A stretch of 64,000 bases of DNA, from the NCBI RefSeq assembly GCF_900114215.1, contig NZ_FOSG01000021.1, positions 41,432 through 105,431 on the forward strand, read 5' to 3'. Shown piece after piece: positions 44,591-53,373 of this stretch. The notes under the pieces were generated by a model. It ran no database searches and had not been told where the DNA came from. It saw nothing but the letters and a program-made list of their open reading frames with translations. This stretch comes from Streptomyces mangrovi (GTDB lineage: Bacteria > Actinomycetota > Actinomycetes > Streptomycetales > Streptomycetaceae). Made by a program: the position numbers and the translations under genes. Each line of letters opens with the position of its first letter. Position 1 is the stretch's first letter.

Positions 44591-45105
44591 ACCTCACCCC
44601 GTATGTCGACACCCTCCGCCGCGAACTCGCGGTGGCCGCCGAGGCCGGCGGTGGCGAAGCCCGTGAGTTGGCCGAGAGGCTCACCACCCCTCTGGAGTCG
44701 GCGGCCCGGCTGACCATGCTCAACGTGCTCTCCGCCGCGATGGACGAGATCACCCGCGACCTCGCTCCCGGCTCGGTCGACGTACGGCTGCGCGGACTCG
44801 ACCCCGAGTTCGTGGTGACACCGCCCGCCGACGGCACCCCCACGGAATCCTCCGCGCCCGTCGAACCGCTCGCGCCCCCGGCCCCGGCCCCGGCCGATGG
44901 CGAGGAGGGCGGTACCGCCCGCGTCAACCTGCGCCTGCCGGCCCATCTCAAGGCCCGGGCCGAGGAGGCCGCGAGCCGCGAGGGCCTGTCGGTCAACGCC
45001 TGGCTGGTGCGCGCCGTGTCGGCCGCGGTCGACGGCGGCCACCGTCCCCGCCCGGTGGAGAGGACCCAGACCATCGGGCAGAGCTACACGGGCTGGGTGC
45101 GCTAA
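44587..45105 (+). CDS. RHH (HicB-antitoxin-like) transcriptional regulator of the DUF4097/ABC cassette
   Basis: A 172-residue protein from ATG 44587. Residues 1-~70 are helical (YVDTLRRELAVAAEAGGGEARELAERLTTPLESAARLTMLNVLSAAMDEI). A Pro/Ala linker leads to a C-terminal RHH domain (ARVNLRLPAHLKARAEEAASREGLSVNAWLVRAVSAAVDG). The C-terminus TQTIGQSYTGWVR is conserved in this group. No toxin gene is adjacent. The operator repeats in its own promoter point to autoregulation, and the three genes behind it form a common Streptomyces cassette. Confidence 0.88.
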   Translation: MDLTPYVDTLRRELAVAAEAGGGEARELAERLTTPLESAARLTMLNVLSAAMDEITRDLAPGSVDVRLRGLDPEFVVTPPADGTPTESSAPVEPLAPPAPAPADGEEGGTARVNLRLPAHLKARAEEAASREGLSVNAWLVRAVSAAVDGGHRPRPVERTQTIGQSYTGWVR

Positions 45106-45186
45106 CCCCCGCCCGGCCCGCACCACTTCACCCACACCACGTCCCACCAGCGGGGACGCCCCAAGACCCAGGAGGACGGGACAGCC

Positions 45187-46032
45187 ATGCCTTCTTTCGA
45201 CACCCCCGAACCGATCTCGGCCACGGCGCACGTGGAGGCCGGTTCCATCCGGTTCACCGCGGGAGACCGCCTCGACACCGTCGTCGAGGTGCGCCCCCGC
45301 GACCCGAAGCGGGAGCAGGACGTACGGGCGGCCGACCAGACCGAGGTCACGTACTCGGGCGGTGCCCTGACCGTCAGGACCCCCAGGCGGCGCCACCTCG
45401 TCGGGCGCACCGGCATCGTCGACGTGACGGTCGAACTGCCCGCGGACTCGCACGTCGACATGACCGGCGCCTGGGCCCAGGTGCTCGGTGAGGGCCGGCT
45501 CGGCGAGGTCCGGGTGAAGACCTCGTCCGGTGACGTCCGCCTCGACGCGACCGGGCCGCTGAAGCTGACGGCCTCCCACGGCTCGATCACCGTCGACCGG
45601 GTCGAGGGCCCGGCCGAGATCACCACCAGCTCCGGCAGCCTGCGTGTCGGCGCCGTCCGCGGTCCCGCCGTCCTGAAGAACTCGCACGGCACCACGACCG
45701 TCGGCGCCGCGGCGGACGAGCTGCGGGTGAGCGGCGCCAACGGCGACATCGACATCACGCGCGCCGAGGGCCCGGTCGTCGCCACCACCGCCCACGGCAC
45801 CCTGCGCGTCGCGGAAGTCGCTCGCGGGGCGGTCCAGTTGGAGACCTCCTACGGAGCCATCGAGGTCGGCGTCCGCGAGGGGACGGCCGCCTGGCTCGAC
45901 GTCAGCTCCGGTCGTGGGCAGGTGCGCAACACGCTCGCCGCCTCCGAGGCCCCGGAGAAGACCGAGGACACCGTCGAGGTACGCGCCCGGACCCGCTACG
46001 GCAACATCGACATCCGCCGCGCCCGGGCCTGA
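45187..46032 (+). CDS. DUF4097 beta-strand-repeat protein (adhesin-like)
   Basis: A 281-residue protein with AGGAGG before ATG 45187. After a short N-terminal part it consists of regular beta-strand repeats (VKTSSGDVRLDATGPLKLTASHGSITVDRVEGPAEITTSSGSLRV and similar), which should fold as a right-handed beta-helix or solenoid. It has no signal peptide or membrane helix, so it looks cytoplasmic. It lies between the RHH regulator and a DrrA/DrrB-type exporter; its role there is unknown. Confidence 0.9.
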   Translation: MPSFDTPEPISATAHVEAGSIRFTAGDRLDTVVEVRPRDPKREQDVRAADQTEVTYSGGALTVRTPRRRHLVGRTGIVDVTVELPADSHVDMTGAWAQVLGEGRLGEVRVKTSSGDVRLDATGPLKLTASHGSITVDRVEGPAEITTSSGSLRVGAVRGPAVLKNSHGTTTVGAAADELRVSGANGDIDITRAEGPVVATTAHGTLRVAEVARGAVQLETSYGAIEVGVREGTAAWLDVSSGRGQVRNTLAASEAPEKTEDTVEVRARTRYGNIDIRRARA

Positions 46033-46067
46033 ACACCGGCCCCGCGGGCCGACCCGCTCCCCCACCG

Positions 46068-46099
46068 CTTCACCACTTCACCACTTCACCACTTCACCG
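46068..46099. repeat. 8-bp tandem repeat CTTCACCA, four copies
   Basis: CTTCACCA is repeated four times (last copy CTTCACCG) between the DUF4097 gene and the ATPase gene, 26 bp before the next start codon. Confidence 0.9.
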
Positions 46100-46124
46100 T
46101 TTCGGCCTCCGAAAGGGAGACTCC

Positions 46125-47120
46125 ATGCCTTCACCTGTCATGCCCACATCCAAACGGAGCGGCGGACCTCAGCGGCCCGCCGCCGTCTCCGCCGCCGGAC
46201 TGCGCAAGTCCTACGGCGACAAGACCGTCCTCGACGGCATCGATCTGCACATCCCGGCCGGGTCCGTGTTCGCGCTGCTCGGGCCCAACGGCGCCGGCAA
46301 GACCACCACCGTCAAGATCCTCTCCACCCTCGTCGGCGCCGACGACGGCCGGGCCCGGGTCGCGGGCCACGACATCGCCACGTCACCGCAGGCCGTGCGC
46401 GCCGCGATCGGCGTCACCGGGCAGTTCTCCGCCGTCGACGGCCTGATCACCGGCGAGGAGAACATGCTCCTCATGGCCGACCTGCACCACCTGTCCAGGC
46501 GCGAGGGGCGGCGGGTCACCGCCGAACTGCTGGAACGCTTCGGCCTCGCCGACGCCGCCGGGAAGCCGGCCTCCACCTACTCCGGCGGTATGAAGCGGCG
46601 CCTCGACATCGCCATGACACTCGTCGGCGGTCCGCGCGTCATCTTCCTCGACGAGCCGACGACCGGCCTCGACCCGCGCGCCCGCCACAACATGTGGGCA
46701 GTCGTCCGTGAACTCGTCACGGGCGGCACCACGGTCCTCCTCACCACCCAGTACCTGGAGGAGGCCGACGAGCTCGCCGACCGCATCGCCGTGCTCACCG
46801 ACGGCCGGATCGCCGCCGAGGGCACCCCGGAAGAGCTGAAGCGGCTGGTTCCCGGCGGCCATGTCCGCCTCCGTTTCACCGACCCGGCCGCCTACCGGTC
46901 CGCCGCCGGCGCCCTGCGCGGGGCCGCCCGCGACGACGCGGCCCTCACGCTGTCCATCCCCGGCGACGGCAGTCAGCGCGAGCTGCGCTCCGTCCTCGAC
47001 CGGCTGGACTCCGCCGGTGTCGAGGCGGACGAGCTGACCGTGCGCACCCCCGACCTCGACGACGTGTTCTTCGCCCTGACCGGCGGCACCGACCAGCCCT
47101 TTGAGGAGACCTCCCGATGA
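46125..47120 (+). CDS. DrrA-family ABC transporter ATP-binding protein
   Basis: A 331-residue ATPase from ATG 46125 (AAAGGGAG upstream). Walker A is GPNGAGKTT, the Q-loop VTGQFSAVDGLITGEEN, the signature YSGGMKRRLDIAMTL, Walker B VIFLDEPTTGLDPR and the H-loop TTQYLEEAD. The C-terminal ~90 residues (HVRLRFTDPAAYRSAAGAL ... TPDLDDVFFALTGG) are the DrrA-type extension. It should power export of a drug-like compound with the permease that follows. Confidence 0.95.
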   Translation: MPSPVMPTSKRSGGPQRPAAVSAAGLRKSYGDKTVLDGIDLHIPAGSVFALLGPNGAGKTTTVKILSTLVGADDGRARVAGHDIATSPQAVRAAIGVTGQFSAVDGLITGEENMLLMADLHHLSRREGRRVTAELLERFGLADAAGKPASTYSGGMKRRLDIAMTLVGGPRVIFLDEPTTGLDPRARHNMWAVVRELVTGGTTVLLTTQYLEEADELADRIAVLTDGRIAAEGTPEELKRLVPGGHVRLRFTDPAAYRSAAGALRGAARDDAALTLSIPGDGSQRELRSVLDRLDSAGVEADELTVRTPDLDDVFFALTGGTDQPFEETSR

Positions 47121-47902
47121 GTTCCCTGTCCCTCGCCGTCCGCGACTCCTCCACGATGGTGCGCCGCAATCTGCTGCATGTGCGGCGCTACCCGTCCCTG
47201 ACGCTGAACCTCCTGCTCACGCCGATCGTCCTGCTGCTGCTGTTCGTCTACGTCTTCGGCGAGGTGATGAGCGCGGGCATCGGCGGCGCCGACCGCTCCG
47301 CGTACCTCGCCTACCTCCTGCCGGGCCTGCTGCTGATGACCATCGGCAGCACCGTGGTGGGCACCGCGGTGTCGGTGTCCATGGACATGACCGAGGGCAT
47401 CATCGCCCGTTTCCGCACGATGGCGATCCACCGCGGCTCCGTGCTCATCGGGCACGTCATCGGCAGCGTGCTGCAGTCGGTCGCCAGTGTGGTCCTCGTC
47501 GGCACCGTCGCCGTGGCCATCGGCTTCCGGTCCGCGAACGCGACCGCCCTGGAGTGGCTGGCAGCGTTCGGGCTGGTGGCGCTGGTCGCCCTGGCACTCA
47601 CCTGGATCGCCGTCGGAATGGGCATGGTCAGTCCGAACGCCGAGGCGGCGAGCAACAACGCGCTGCCGCTGATCGTCCTGCCACTGATCTCCAGCGCCTT
47701 CGTCCCCCTCGACGCGATGCCGGGCTGGTTCCGGCCGATCGCCGAGTACCAGCCCTTCACGCCGGCCATCGAGACCCTGCGCGGCCTGCTGCTCGGCACC
47801 GAGATCGGCCACAACGGGCCGCTCGCGGTGGCCTGGTGCCTGGTCCTGGCCGCACTCGGCCACCTCTGGTCCAAGTCGCTGTTCGACCGCGACCCGGGGT
47901 AA
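47117..47902 (+). CDS. DrrB-like ABC-2 transporter permease
   Basis: A 261-residue membrane protein overlapping the ATPase gene (ATGA). It has six hydrophobic segments and the ABC-2 pattern (LTLNLLLTPIVLLLLFVYVFGEVM, YLLPGLLLMTIGSTVVGTAVSVSMDMTEGIIARFRTM, NNALPLIVLPLISSAFVPLDAMPGWFRPIAEYQPFTPAIETLRGLL). It forms the channel of the DrrAB-type exporter. A strong terminator follows. Confidence 0.95.
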   Translation: MSSLSLAVRDSSTMVRRNLLHVRRYPSLTLNLLLTPIVLLLLFVYVFGEVMSAGIGGADRSAYLAYLLPGLLLMTIGSTVVGTAVSVSMDMTEGIIARFRTMAIHRGSVLIGHVIGSVLQSVASVVLVGTVAVAIGFRSANATALEWLAAFGLVALVALALTWIAVGMGMVSPNAEAASNNALPLIVLPLISSAFVPLDAMPGWFRPIAEYQPFTPAIETLRGLLLGTEIGHNGPLAVAWCLVLAALGHLWSKSLFDRDPG

Positions 47903-47940
47903 CGGGAACGACCGCGCGGCCCGTCTCCCGCGGCCCGTCC

Positions 47941-47993
47941 CGCCCGGGGGCGGTGTGCGCCGACGCCGTGTCGGCGCACACCGCCCCCGGGCG
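47941..47993 (+). terminator. Terminator after the DrrB-like gene
   Basis: Perfect 24-bp arms (47941-47964 and 47970-47993) with a five-base loop. Confidence 0.9.
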
Positions 47994-48093
47994 CGACCGG
48001 TGATTCGGCCGATGGGCCCCGGCCCCGCACCGGCCATCCTCTTCGGGGACGGGCGGGCACACAGCCCCGCCCGGGAAAAGGAGCCGGACGCGT

Positions 48094-49506
48094 ATGAGCA
48101 CATGGCGCAGAACGTCGCGGATCTTACTGGCCGCCCTGGTCACCGCCACCCTGGTCACGGGAGCGGCCGAGGCCGCCCCGCGATCCGCCCCGGCGGCGGA
48201 GGCGGCACCCGGGCCGGCGGTCGGCACACCGGTCGGTACGCCGGTCGTGCAGGGGCCCGTCGCCGGGACGGTTCCCGGCGACCCGTCGGCCCCGGAGGTG
48301 GAGGACACCCATCCGTGGCTGTCCACCTCCACCGACCTGGCCGCCGCCGGATACGTGGAGGAGGAGTTCTACCTGTCCGGCGAGGCCGACGGCTACAGCA
48401 CCACCGGCGAACTCCTCGCCTCCGGTGTGCCGTACACCACCCGCGTCATCGTCCGCCGTCCCGCCGACCCCGGGGGCTTCAACGGCACCGTCCTGACCGA
48501 GTGGCAGAACGTCTCGGCCGGGTACGACCTGGACGCCCTGTGGTCCCCCGAGCAGATCGTCCGCGGGGGCTACGCCTGGGTCGGCGTCTCCGCCCAGCGG
48601 GTCGGCGTGGACCAGCTGCGCGACTGGAGCCCCGCCCGCTACGGGAATCTCGACGTCACCGGCCGGGGCCGCTTCACCGCCGACGAACTCTCCTACGACG
48701 TGTTCGCGCAGGCCGCCCGGGCCCTGCGGACCCGCGAGGGCGCCGCCCCCCTCGGCCCGCTCCGGGCCGAGACGGTGCTGGCCGTCGGTGCGTCGCAGTC
48801 CGCCGCGCGGATGACGGTCTACTACGACCGCGTCCTGCCCCAGGTGGAGCCCGTCTTCGACGGCTACGCCCATGTCGTCGGTCCCGCGCCGTCCCGGAAG
48901 GGCGCCGAACCGGTGTTCCACGTGCTGTCGGAGACCGATGTGCGCACCCCCGAGCGACGCGCCGACGACGACCGCTACCGGCGCTGGGAGGTCGCCGGCA
49001 CCGCGCACTCCGGCTGGCACGGGCAGGAGTACCGCAAGTCCCTCCTCGACCGCGACCTCGGCTCCGCACCTGCCTACAGATGCGACCGGCCGCCCTTCAG
49101 CAGGGTCCCGCTGCAGCATGTGATCGCCGCCGCCTACGGCCATCTGGTGCGCTGGGCCGAGCACGGAGTCCGCCCGCCGTCCGCGCCGCCGCTGGAGTTC
49201 GCGCCCGACGGCAGCAAGGCCCGCGACGAGCTCGGTCTGGCGCGCGGCGGCATCAGGCTCTCCCAGGTCGGGGTGCCGACCGCGCTCAACACCGGCGACA
49301 ACTCCGGGGAGACCTTCTGTCTCCTGTTCGGCACCCACATCCCGTTCGACGAGGGCCGTCTTGACCGGCTCTACCCCTCGCACACCGGCTACGTCCTGGC
49401 CGTCCGCCGCGCCGACACCCGCAACGTCCTGTCCGGCTACCTGCTCCCCGGTGACGCGCTGCGCAACTTCCGGGAGGCGGTCGACTCCGACATCGGAAAG
49501 CGCTGA
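48094..49506 (+). CDS. Secreted alpha/beta hydrolase domain protein (Abhydrolase_10 type)
   Basis: A 470-residue protein from ATG 48094 (AAAAGGAG upstream) with a signal peptide (SRILLAALVTATLVTGAAEAAP). The mature part has RPADPGGFNGTVLTEWQNVSAGYD, GYAWVGVSAQRVGVD and a GASQSA nucleophile elbow. HSGWHGQEYRKS provides likely active-site histidines. These motifs match a family of large secreted or cell-wall alpha/beta hydrolases in actinomycetes with unknown natural esters. Its stop is only seven bases from that of the convergent FAD gene. Confidence 0.85.
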   Translation: MSTWRRTSRILLAALVTATLVTGAAEAAPRSAPAAEAAPGPAVGTPVGTPVVQGPVAGTVPGDPSAPEVEDTHPWLSTSTDLAAAGYVEEEFYLSGEADGYSTTGELLASGVPYTTRVIVRRPADPGGFNGTVLTEWQNVSAGYDLDALWSPEQIVRGGYAWVGVSAQRVGVDQLRDWSPARYGNLDVTGRGRFTADELSYDVFAQAARALRTREGAAPLGPLRAETVLAVGASQSAARMTVYYDRVLPQVEPVFDGYAHVVGPAPSRKGAEPVFHVLSETDVRTPERRADDDRYRRWEVAGTAHSGWHGQEYRKSLLDRDLGSAPAYRCDRPPFSRVPLQHVIAAAYGHLVRWAEHGVRPPSAPPLEFAPDGSKARDELGLARGGIRLSQVGVPTALNTGDNSGETFCLLFGTHIPFDEGRLDRLYPSHTGYVLAVRRADTRNVLSGYLLPGDALRNFREAVDSDIGKR

Positions 49507-49513
49507 CCGCCGG

Positions 49514-50581
49514 TCACCACCTGTCCGCCGGGGCGCACTCCCCCGCCGGGCGGGCCAGCGCGTCGACGGCGGCGGAGAACAGCCACGGCAGCCGCTGCGC
49601 CGCGGGGACCAGCGCCGCCCGGGCGGGAGACGGCCCGGTCGCCGCGAGCAGGGCGCGGGTCAGCAGGCGGTAGCGCCGGGTGAGCCGCCGCCAGTCCCGC
49701 TCATAGGCTCTCGGATCGCCTCCGGTGACCGCGCGTACCGCCGCCGGCGCCTGTGCCAGCGCCAGCGCGACGCCCTCACCGGTCAGCGCGTCGACGTAGC
49801 CGGCCGCGTCGCCGACGAGCAGCACCCGTCCGGCGGTGCGCGCTCTCGCGCTGCGGCGCAGCGGTCCGGCCCCGCGCACCGGTCCGGCCGGCCGGGCCCC
49901 GAACAGCCGCTCGCGCAGGCCGGGGAAGGCGGCGAGGTGGTCGTCGTAGGATCCGCGGCCGGCGGTGAGCACCGCCACGCCCACCAGGCCGTCGGCCACC
50001 GGGGTCACATAGGCCTCCGCGCCGCGGGCCCAGTGCACCTCGACATGGTCGCTCCAGGGGGCCAGTTCGAAGTGGCGCCGCAGTCCGTACCGCGGGCGCG
50101 CCCGGTGCGGCCGGTCCAGGCCCAGTGCCCGGCGGATCGGCGAGTGCAGGCCGTCGGCCGCCACCAGGTGGGCGGCCCTCAGGCCGCCGGCCACCACGCC
50201 CCGCCCGTCCTGCTCGACGCCGCGCACGGTGCGGTGCTCGATCCGCACGCCCGCGGCCAGCGCCGCCTCGCGCAGCGCCGCGTGCAGCACGGTGCGGCGC
50301 ACCCCGCGGCCCGGTCCCGCCCGGAAGGCGGCGGCGGCCCGGCGGGGTCCGGCGACGTACCGGACACCCCGCAGTTCGTGCCCGGCCGGATGCACGCCGA
50401 GCGCGGCCAGGGCGGCGACGGCTCCCGGCATCAGCCCTTCGCCGCACGCCTTGTCGACGGTACCGGCGCGCTGTTCGAGGACGGTGACCCCGAGTCCCGC
50501 CCGGGCCGCGTGCAGGGCCGTGGCGAGCCCCGCCGGGCCGCCGCCGACGACGAGCAGGTCCACGGCGGTCCTCCCGGACAT
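49514..50581 (-). CDS. FAD-dependent monooxygenase of the type III PKS operon (AgqC/SrsC-like hydroxylase)
   Basis: A 355-residue flavoprotein that starts one base after the methyltransferase stop (TGA-G-ATG). It has the Rossmann motif VVGGGPAGLATALHAARAG, the DKACGEGLMP loop, the VAADGLHSPIRRAL middle motif and GDAAGYVDALTGEG near the C-terminus. It would hydroxylate the O-methylated alkylresorcinol to a hydroquinone, as AgqC/SrsC do. Between the two FAD enzymes in this operon it looks more like the monooxygenase; the other looks like a prenyl reductase. It is the last gene of the operon. Confidence 0.85.
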   Translation of the reverse strand: MSGRTAVDLLVVGGGPAGLATALHAARAGLGVTVLEQRAGTVDKACGEGLMPGAVAALAALGVHPAGHELRGVRYVAGPRRAAAAFRAGPGRGVRRTVLHAALREAALAAGVRIEHRTVRGVEQDGRGVVAGGLRAAHLVAADGLHSPIRRALGLDRPHRARPRYGLRRHFELAPWSDHVEVHWARGAEAYVTPVADGLVGVAVLTAGRGSYDDHLAAFPGLRERLFGARPAGPVRGAGPLRRSARARTAGRVLLVGDAAGYVDALTGEGVALALAQAPAAVRAVTGGDPRAYERDWRRLTRRYRLLTRALLAATGPSPARAALVPAAQRLPWLFSAAVDALARPAGECAPADRW

Positions 50582-50582
50582 C

Positions 50583-51101
50583 TCAGGCCAGTCGTGCCAG
50601 CGCGGCGTCCTCGGTGCGGACGCGGGCGGCCAGCAGGAGGGCGTTCAGTACGGTGAAGGCGGCCGCCGTGATCCAGGCCGAGTGGACCAGCGGCAGGGCG
50701 AGCCCCTCGACGACGACGGCGAGGTAGTTCGGGTGCGGCAGGCGGCGGTAGGGGCCGCCGGTCACCCGCGCGGCGCCGGGCACGACGATCACCCGGGTGT
50801 TCCACTGCCGCCCCAGGGTGGCGATGCACCACCAGCGCAGCGCCTGCGAGGCCGCGACGAGGACGAGCATGGCCCAGGCCAGCACCGGTACGGCGTCCGG
50901 TCCGCGCGTCCACACCTCCACGAGCGCGCCGGCGAGCAGGCCCGTGTGCAGCGCCACCATGAGCGGGTAGTGCCCCCGCCCGAGTTCCACACCGCCGCGC
51001 GCGAAGCTCCAGGCGGCGTTGCGGCGGGACACGGCCAGTTCCGCGATCCGCTCCAGGCCGACGGCCACGACCAGGGCGGTGAACAGCAGCTCACTGCTCA
51101 T
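50583..51101 (-). CDS. Isoprenylcysteine methyltransferase-like O-methyltransferase (AgqB/SrsB-like)
   Basis: A 172-residue membrane protein overlapping the type III PKS gene (ATGA). It has four hydrophobic segments and the ICMT signature RVIVVPGAARVTGGPYRRLPHPNYLAVVVEG, with the RHPNYL-type SAM/membrane motif. ICMT-like enzymes next to type III PKS genes methylate alkylresorcinols rather than prenylated cysteines. That assignment is by context. Confidence 0.88.
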   Translation of the reverse strand: MSSELLFTALVVAVGLERIAELAVSRRNAAWSFARGGVELGRGHYPLMVALHTGLLAGALVEVWTRGPDAVPVLAWAMLVLVAASQALRWWCIATLGRQWNTRVIVVPGAARVTGGPYRRLPHPNYLAVVVEGLALPLVHSAWITAAAFTVLNALLLAARVRTEDAALARLA

Positions 51102-52186
51102 CGCGCACCGCCCGGGGCGCGCAGGAGGACGAGTTCGGAGCAGAAGCCCGGTCCCATGGCGAGCATCAGCCCGTAGGAGCCGGGCCGGGGCGGGCGGTCG
51201 GCGAGCGTGTCCGCCATGACGTGCAGCACCGAGGCGGAGGACAGGTTGCCGATCCGGCGCAGCGAGTCCCAGGTCACGCCCAGGGCGTCCCGCCCGACCC
51301 CGAGCGCGTCCTGCAGCGCGTGGAGCACCTTGGGGCCGCCGGGGTGCGCCACGTACCAGCCGAGGTCGCCGGCGGTCAGCCGGTGGTCGGCGAGGAAGTC
51401 GCGGACGTCGCCGCCGACGTACCGGCGCACCAGGTCGGGGACCGAGGTGTCGAGCACGATCCTGAAGCCGCCGGGTCCGACGTCCCAGCCCATCGCGCGC
51501 TCCGAGTCGGGGTAGAGGCGGCTGCGCGAGGCCAGTACCAGGGGCTGGGCGGGGTTCTCGGAGTGCGCGAGCGGATGCTCGGGACCGACGGCGACCACCG
51601 CCGCGGCGCCGTCGCCGAACAGGCCGCCGGCCACGAGGTTGGCGACCGAGGCGTCGTCGCGCTGGAGGGTGAGCGAGCACAACTCGACCGACATCAGCAC
51701 CGCGACCCCGTCCGGCCGGCCGCGCAGCAGGTCGTGCAGCCGGGCGAGGCCGGCCGCGCCGGCGACGCAGCCGAGGCCGACCAGCGGCAGGCGCACCACG
51801 TCGGGGCGCAGCCCGATCTCCGCCGCGACGCGGGCCTCCAGTGAGGGGACGGCCAGGCCGGTCACCGTGCACGACACGATGTAGTCGACGTCGGCGGGGG
51901 CGAGGCCGGCGTCCTTGAGCGCTTCGACGACCGCGCGGCCGCCGAGTTCGGTGCCGGCCCGGATGAAGGCGTCGTTCGCCCGGCCGAAGTCCTCCAGCCG
52001 GGCGTACTCCTGGAGCGGGAGCGCGGTGTGCCGGGTCTCGACGCACACGTTGCGGTGCAGTCGTTCGACGAGGCCGCGGTCGACGGCGCCGGCGGTCGGC
52101 ATGGCGGTGATGAACTCGGTGATCTCCTCCTGCCGGTGGCGGTGCTCGGGCAGGGTGCCGCGAACGCTGAGGACGCGCGTGCTCAT
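51098..52186 (-). CDS. Type III polyketide synthase (alkylresorcinol synthase type)
   Basis: A 362-residue chalcone-synthase-fold enzyme from ATG 52186 (GGGAGCC upstream), overlapping the FAD gene before it. The Cys-His-Asn triad is present: Cys in LVGLGCVAGAAG (~residue 140), His in YVAHPGGPKVL and Asn in RIGNLSSAS. GLMLAMGPGFCSELVLL is the usual C-terminal loop. It would extend fatty acyl starters with malonyl units to alkylresorcinols, as AgqA and SrsA do. It is the core gene of the operon. Confidence 0.95.
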   Translation of the reverse strand: MSTRVLSVRGTLPEHRHRQEEITEFITAMPTAGAVDRGLVERLHRNVCVETRHTALPLQEYARLEDFGRANDAFIRAGTELGGRAVVEALKDAGLAPADVDYIVSCTVTGLAVPSLEARVAAEIGLRPDVVRLPLVGLGCVAGAAGLARLHDLLRGRPDGVAVLMSVELCSLTLQRDDASVANLVAGGLFGDGAAAVVAVGPEHPLAHSENPAQPLVLASRSRLYPDSERAMGWDVGPGGFRIVLDTSVPDLVRRYVGGDVRDFLADHRLTAGDLGWYVAHPGGPKVLHALQDALGVGRDALGVTWDSLRRIGNLSSASVLHVMADTLADRPPRPGSYGLMLAMGPGFCSELVLLRAPGGAR

Positions 52187-53373
52187 GCTGGCTCCCGGAT
52201 TGGGCCGGTCGGGCGGGCGGATGCGGCGAGCGCCCGGCCGAGGCCGAACGCCAGAGCGGGGGTGAGGCGGCCCCGGGCCAGACCGAGTTCGACGAGGTCG
52301 TCGAAGACGCGCTGGTCGGCCGCGGAGGCGCGCAGGGCGGCCTCGACGGTGCGGCGGCCGCGGGCGAGCCGGGCCGCCAGGGCGGTGTGGCGCAGGTGGG
52401 GCAGCAGGATCCGGCGCGTGGCGCGGGCGTACCGCTCCCCCGCCCGTTCGGGTCTTCGGTCGCGGCAGGCCGCGGCCGCCGCGCGGCCCGCCGCGATGCC
52501 GGTGGCCACCGCGTAGTAGATGCCCTCGCCGGTCAGCGGGTTCACCAGTCCGGCGGCGTCGCCCGCGAGCAGCACCCGTCCGGCCGGAGGACGCCAGCGC
52601 GCCGTCGAGAGCGGCAGATGGTGCCCGACCCACTGCCGCCCGCCCTCTGCCGCGCCGGGCAGCAGCGCGTCGAGCCGTTCGAGCAGCCGGGCGCGGGCCG
52701 GCGCCGTACGGCCGGGGTGGAGGGTTTCGCCGTACCCGACGTTCGCCAGGCCGTCGCCGCGGTCGAAGGACCAGGCGTACGACGGCTGGTGCCGGGTGCC
52801 GAACTCGATCACCTGCGCGCCGCGCCGCCCGGGCGGGACCGGGGCGTAACCGCGCAGCGCCAGGGCCACCGGGCCGCCGGGCAGGCCGAGCGCGCGGCGG
52901 ACGGCCGAGTGGGCGCCGTCGGCGCCGACGACGGCCGCGGCGCGGATCCGCCCGTCCAGGACCACCGCTTCGGTGTGCTGCCGCAGGTCGCGGACCCGGT
53001 GCCGCAGGAGGTGGGCGCCGGCGGCGACCGCGGCGTCGGCCAGCCGGGCGTCGAGGATCCGGCGCGGCACCACCCATGCCGGTCGGGCCATCGGCCGCTC
53101 GGCGGTCAGGCCGCCGCGGCCCAGACGGAGCCGGCCGACCGGGACCCGGTCGTCGAGGAGGCCGGTGACGCCGACCTGGGCGAGGAGGTCGAGTACGTGC
53201 GGGGCCACCGCGTCCCCGCAGGCCTTGTCCCGGGGGAAGTCCGCCCGGTCCACCAGGGCGACGCGCAGGCCGGGATCGGTGTGCAGCGCGCCCAGGGCGG
53301 CGGCGGCGCCGGCCGGGCCGGCGCCGACCACCACGAGGTCCCAGTGCGTGGATCGCGTGGATGCCCGCCTCAT
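52183..53373 (-). CDS. Geranylgeranyl-reductase-family FAD oxidoreductase
   Basis: A 396-residue flavoprotein from ATG 53373, overlapping the prenyltransferase gene (ATGA). Motifs are VVVGAGPAGAAAALGAL, FPRDKACGDAVAPHVLDLL, VVGADGAHSAVRRALGL and GDAAGLVNPLTGEGIYYAVATG. The last is characteristic of geranylgeranyl reductases. In this operon it could saturate a double bond of the prenyl chain to give the dihydrogeranyl group of alkyl-O-dihydrogeranyl-methoxyhydroquinones. A hydroxylase role cannot be excluded. Confidence 0.87.
   Translation of the reverse strand: MRRASTRSTHWDLVVVGAGPAGAAAALGALHTDPGLRVALVDRADFPRDKACGDAVAPHVLDLLAQVGVTGLLDDRVPVGRLRLGRGGLTAERPMARPAWVVPRRILDARLADAAVAAGAHLLRHRVRDLRQHTEAVVLDGRIRAAAVVGADGAHSAVRRALGLPGGPVALALRGYAPVPPGRRGAQVIEFGTRHQPSYAWSFDRGDGLANVGYGETLHPGRTAPARARLLERLDALLPGAAEGGRQWVGHHLPLSTARWRPPAGRVLLAGDAAGLVNPLTGEGIYYAVATGIAAGRAAAAACRDRRPERAGERYARATRRILLPHLRHTALAARLARGRRTVEAALRASAADQRVFDDLVELGLARGRLTPALAFGLGRALAASARPTGPIREPA

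Noticed and set aside
44587..45105. HicB-like protein as part of a HicAB toxin-antitoxin module
   Set aside because: No HicA-type gene is adjacent; the C-terminal RHH domain, promoter repeats and downstream DUF4097/ABC genes fit a regulator.
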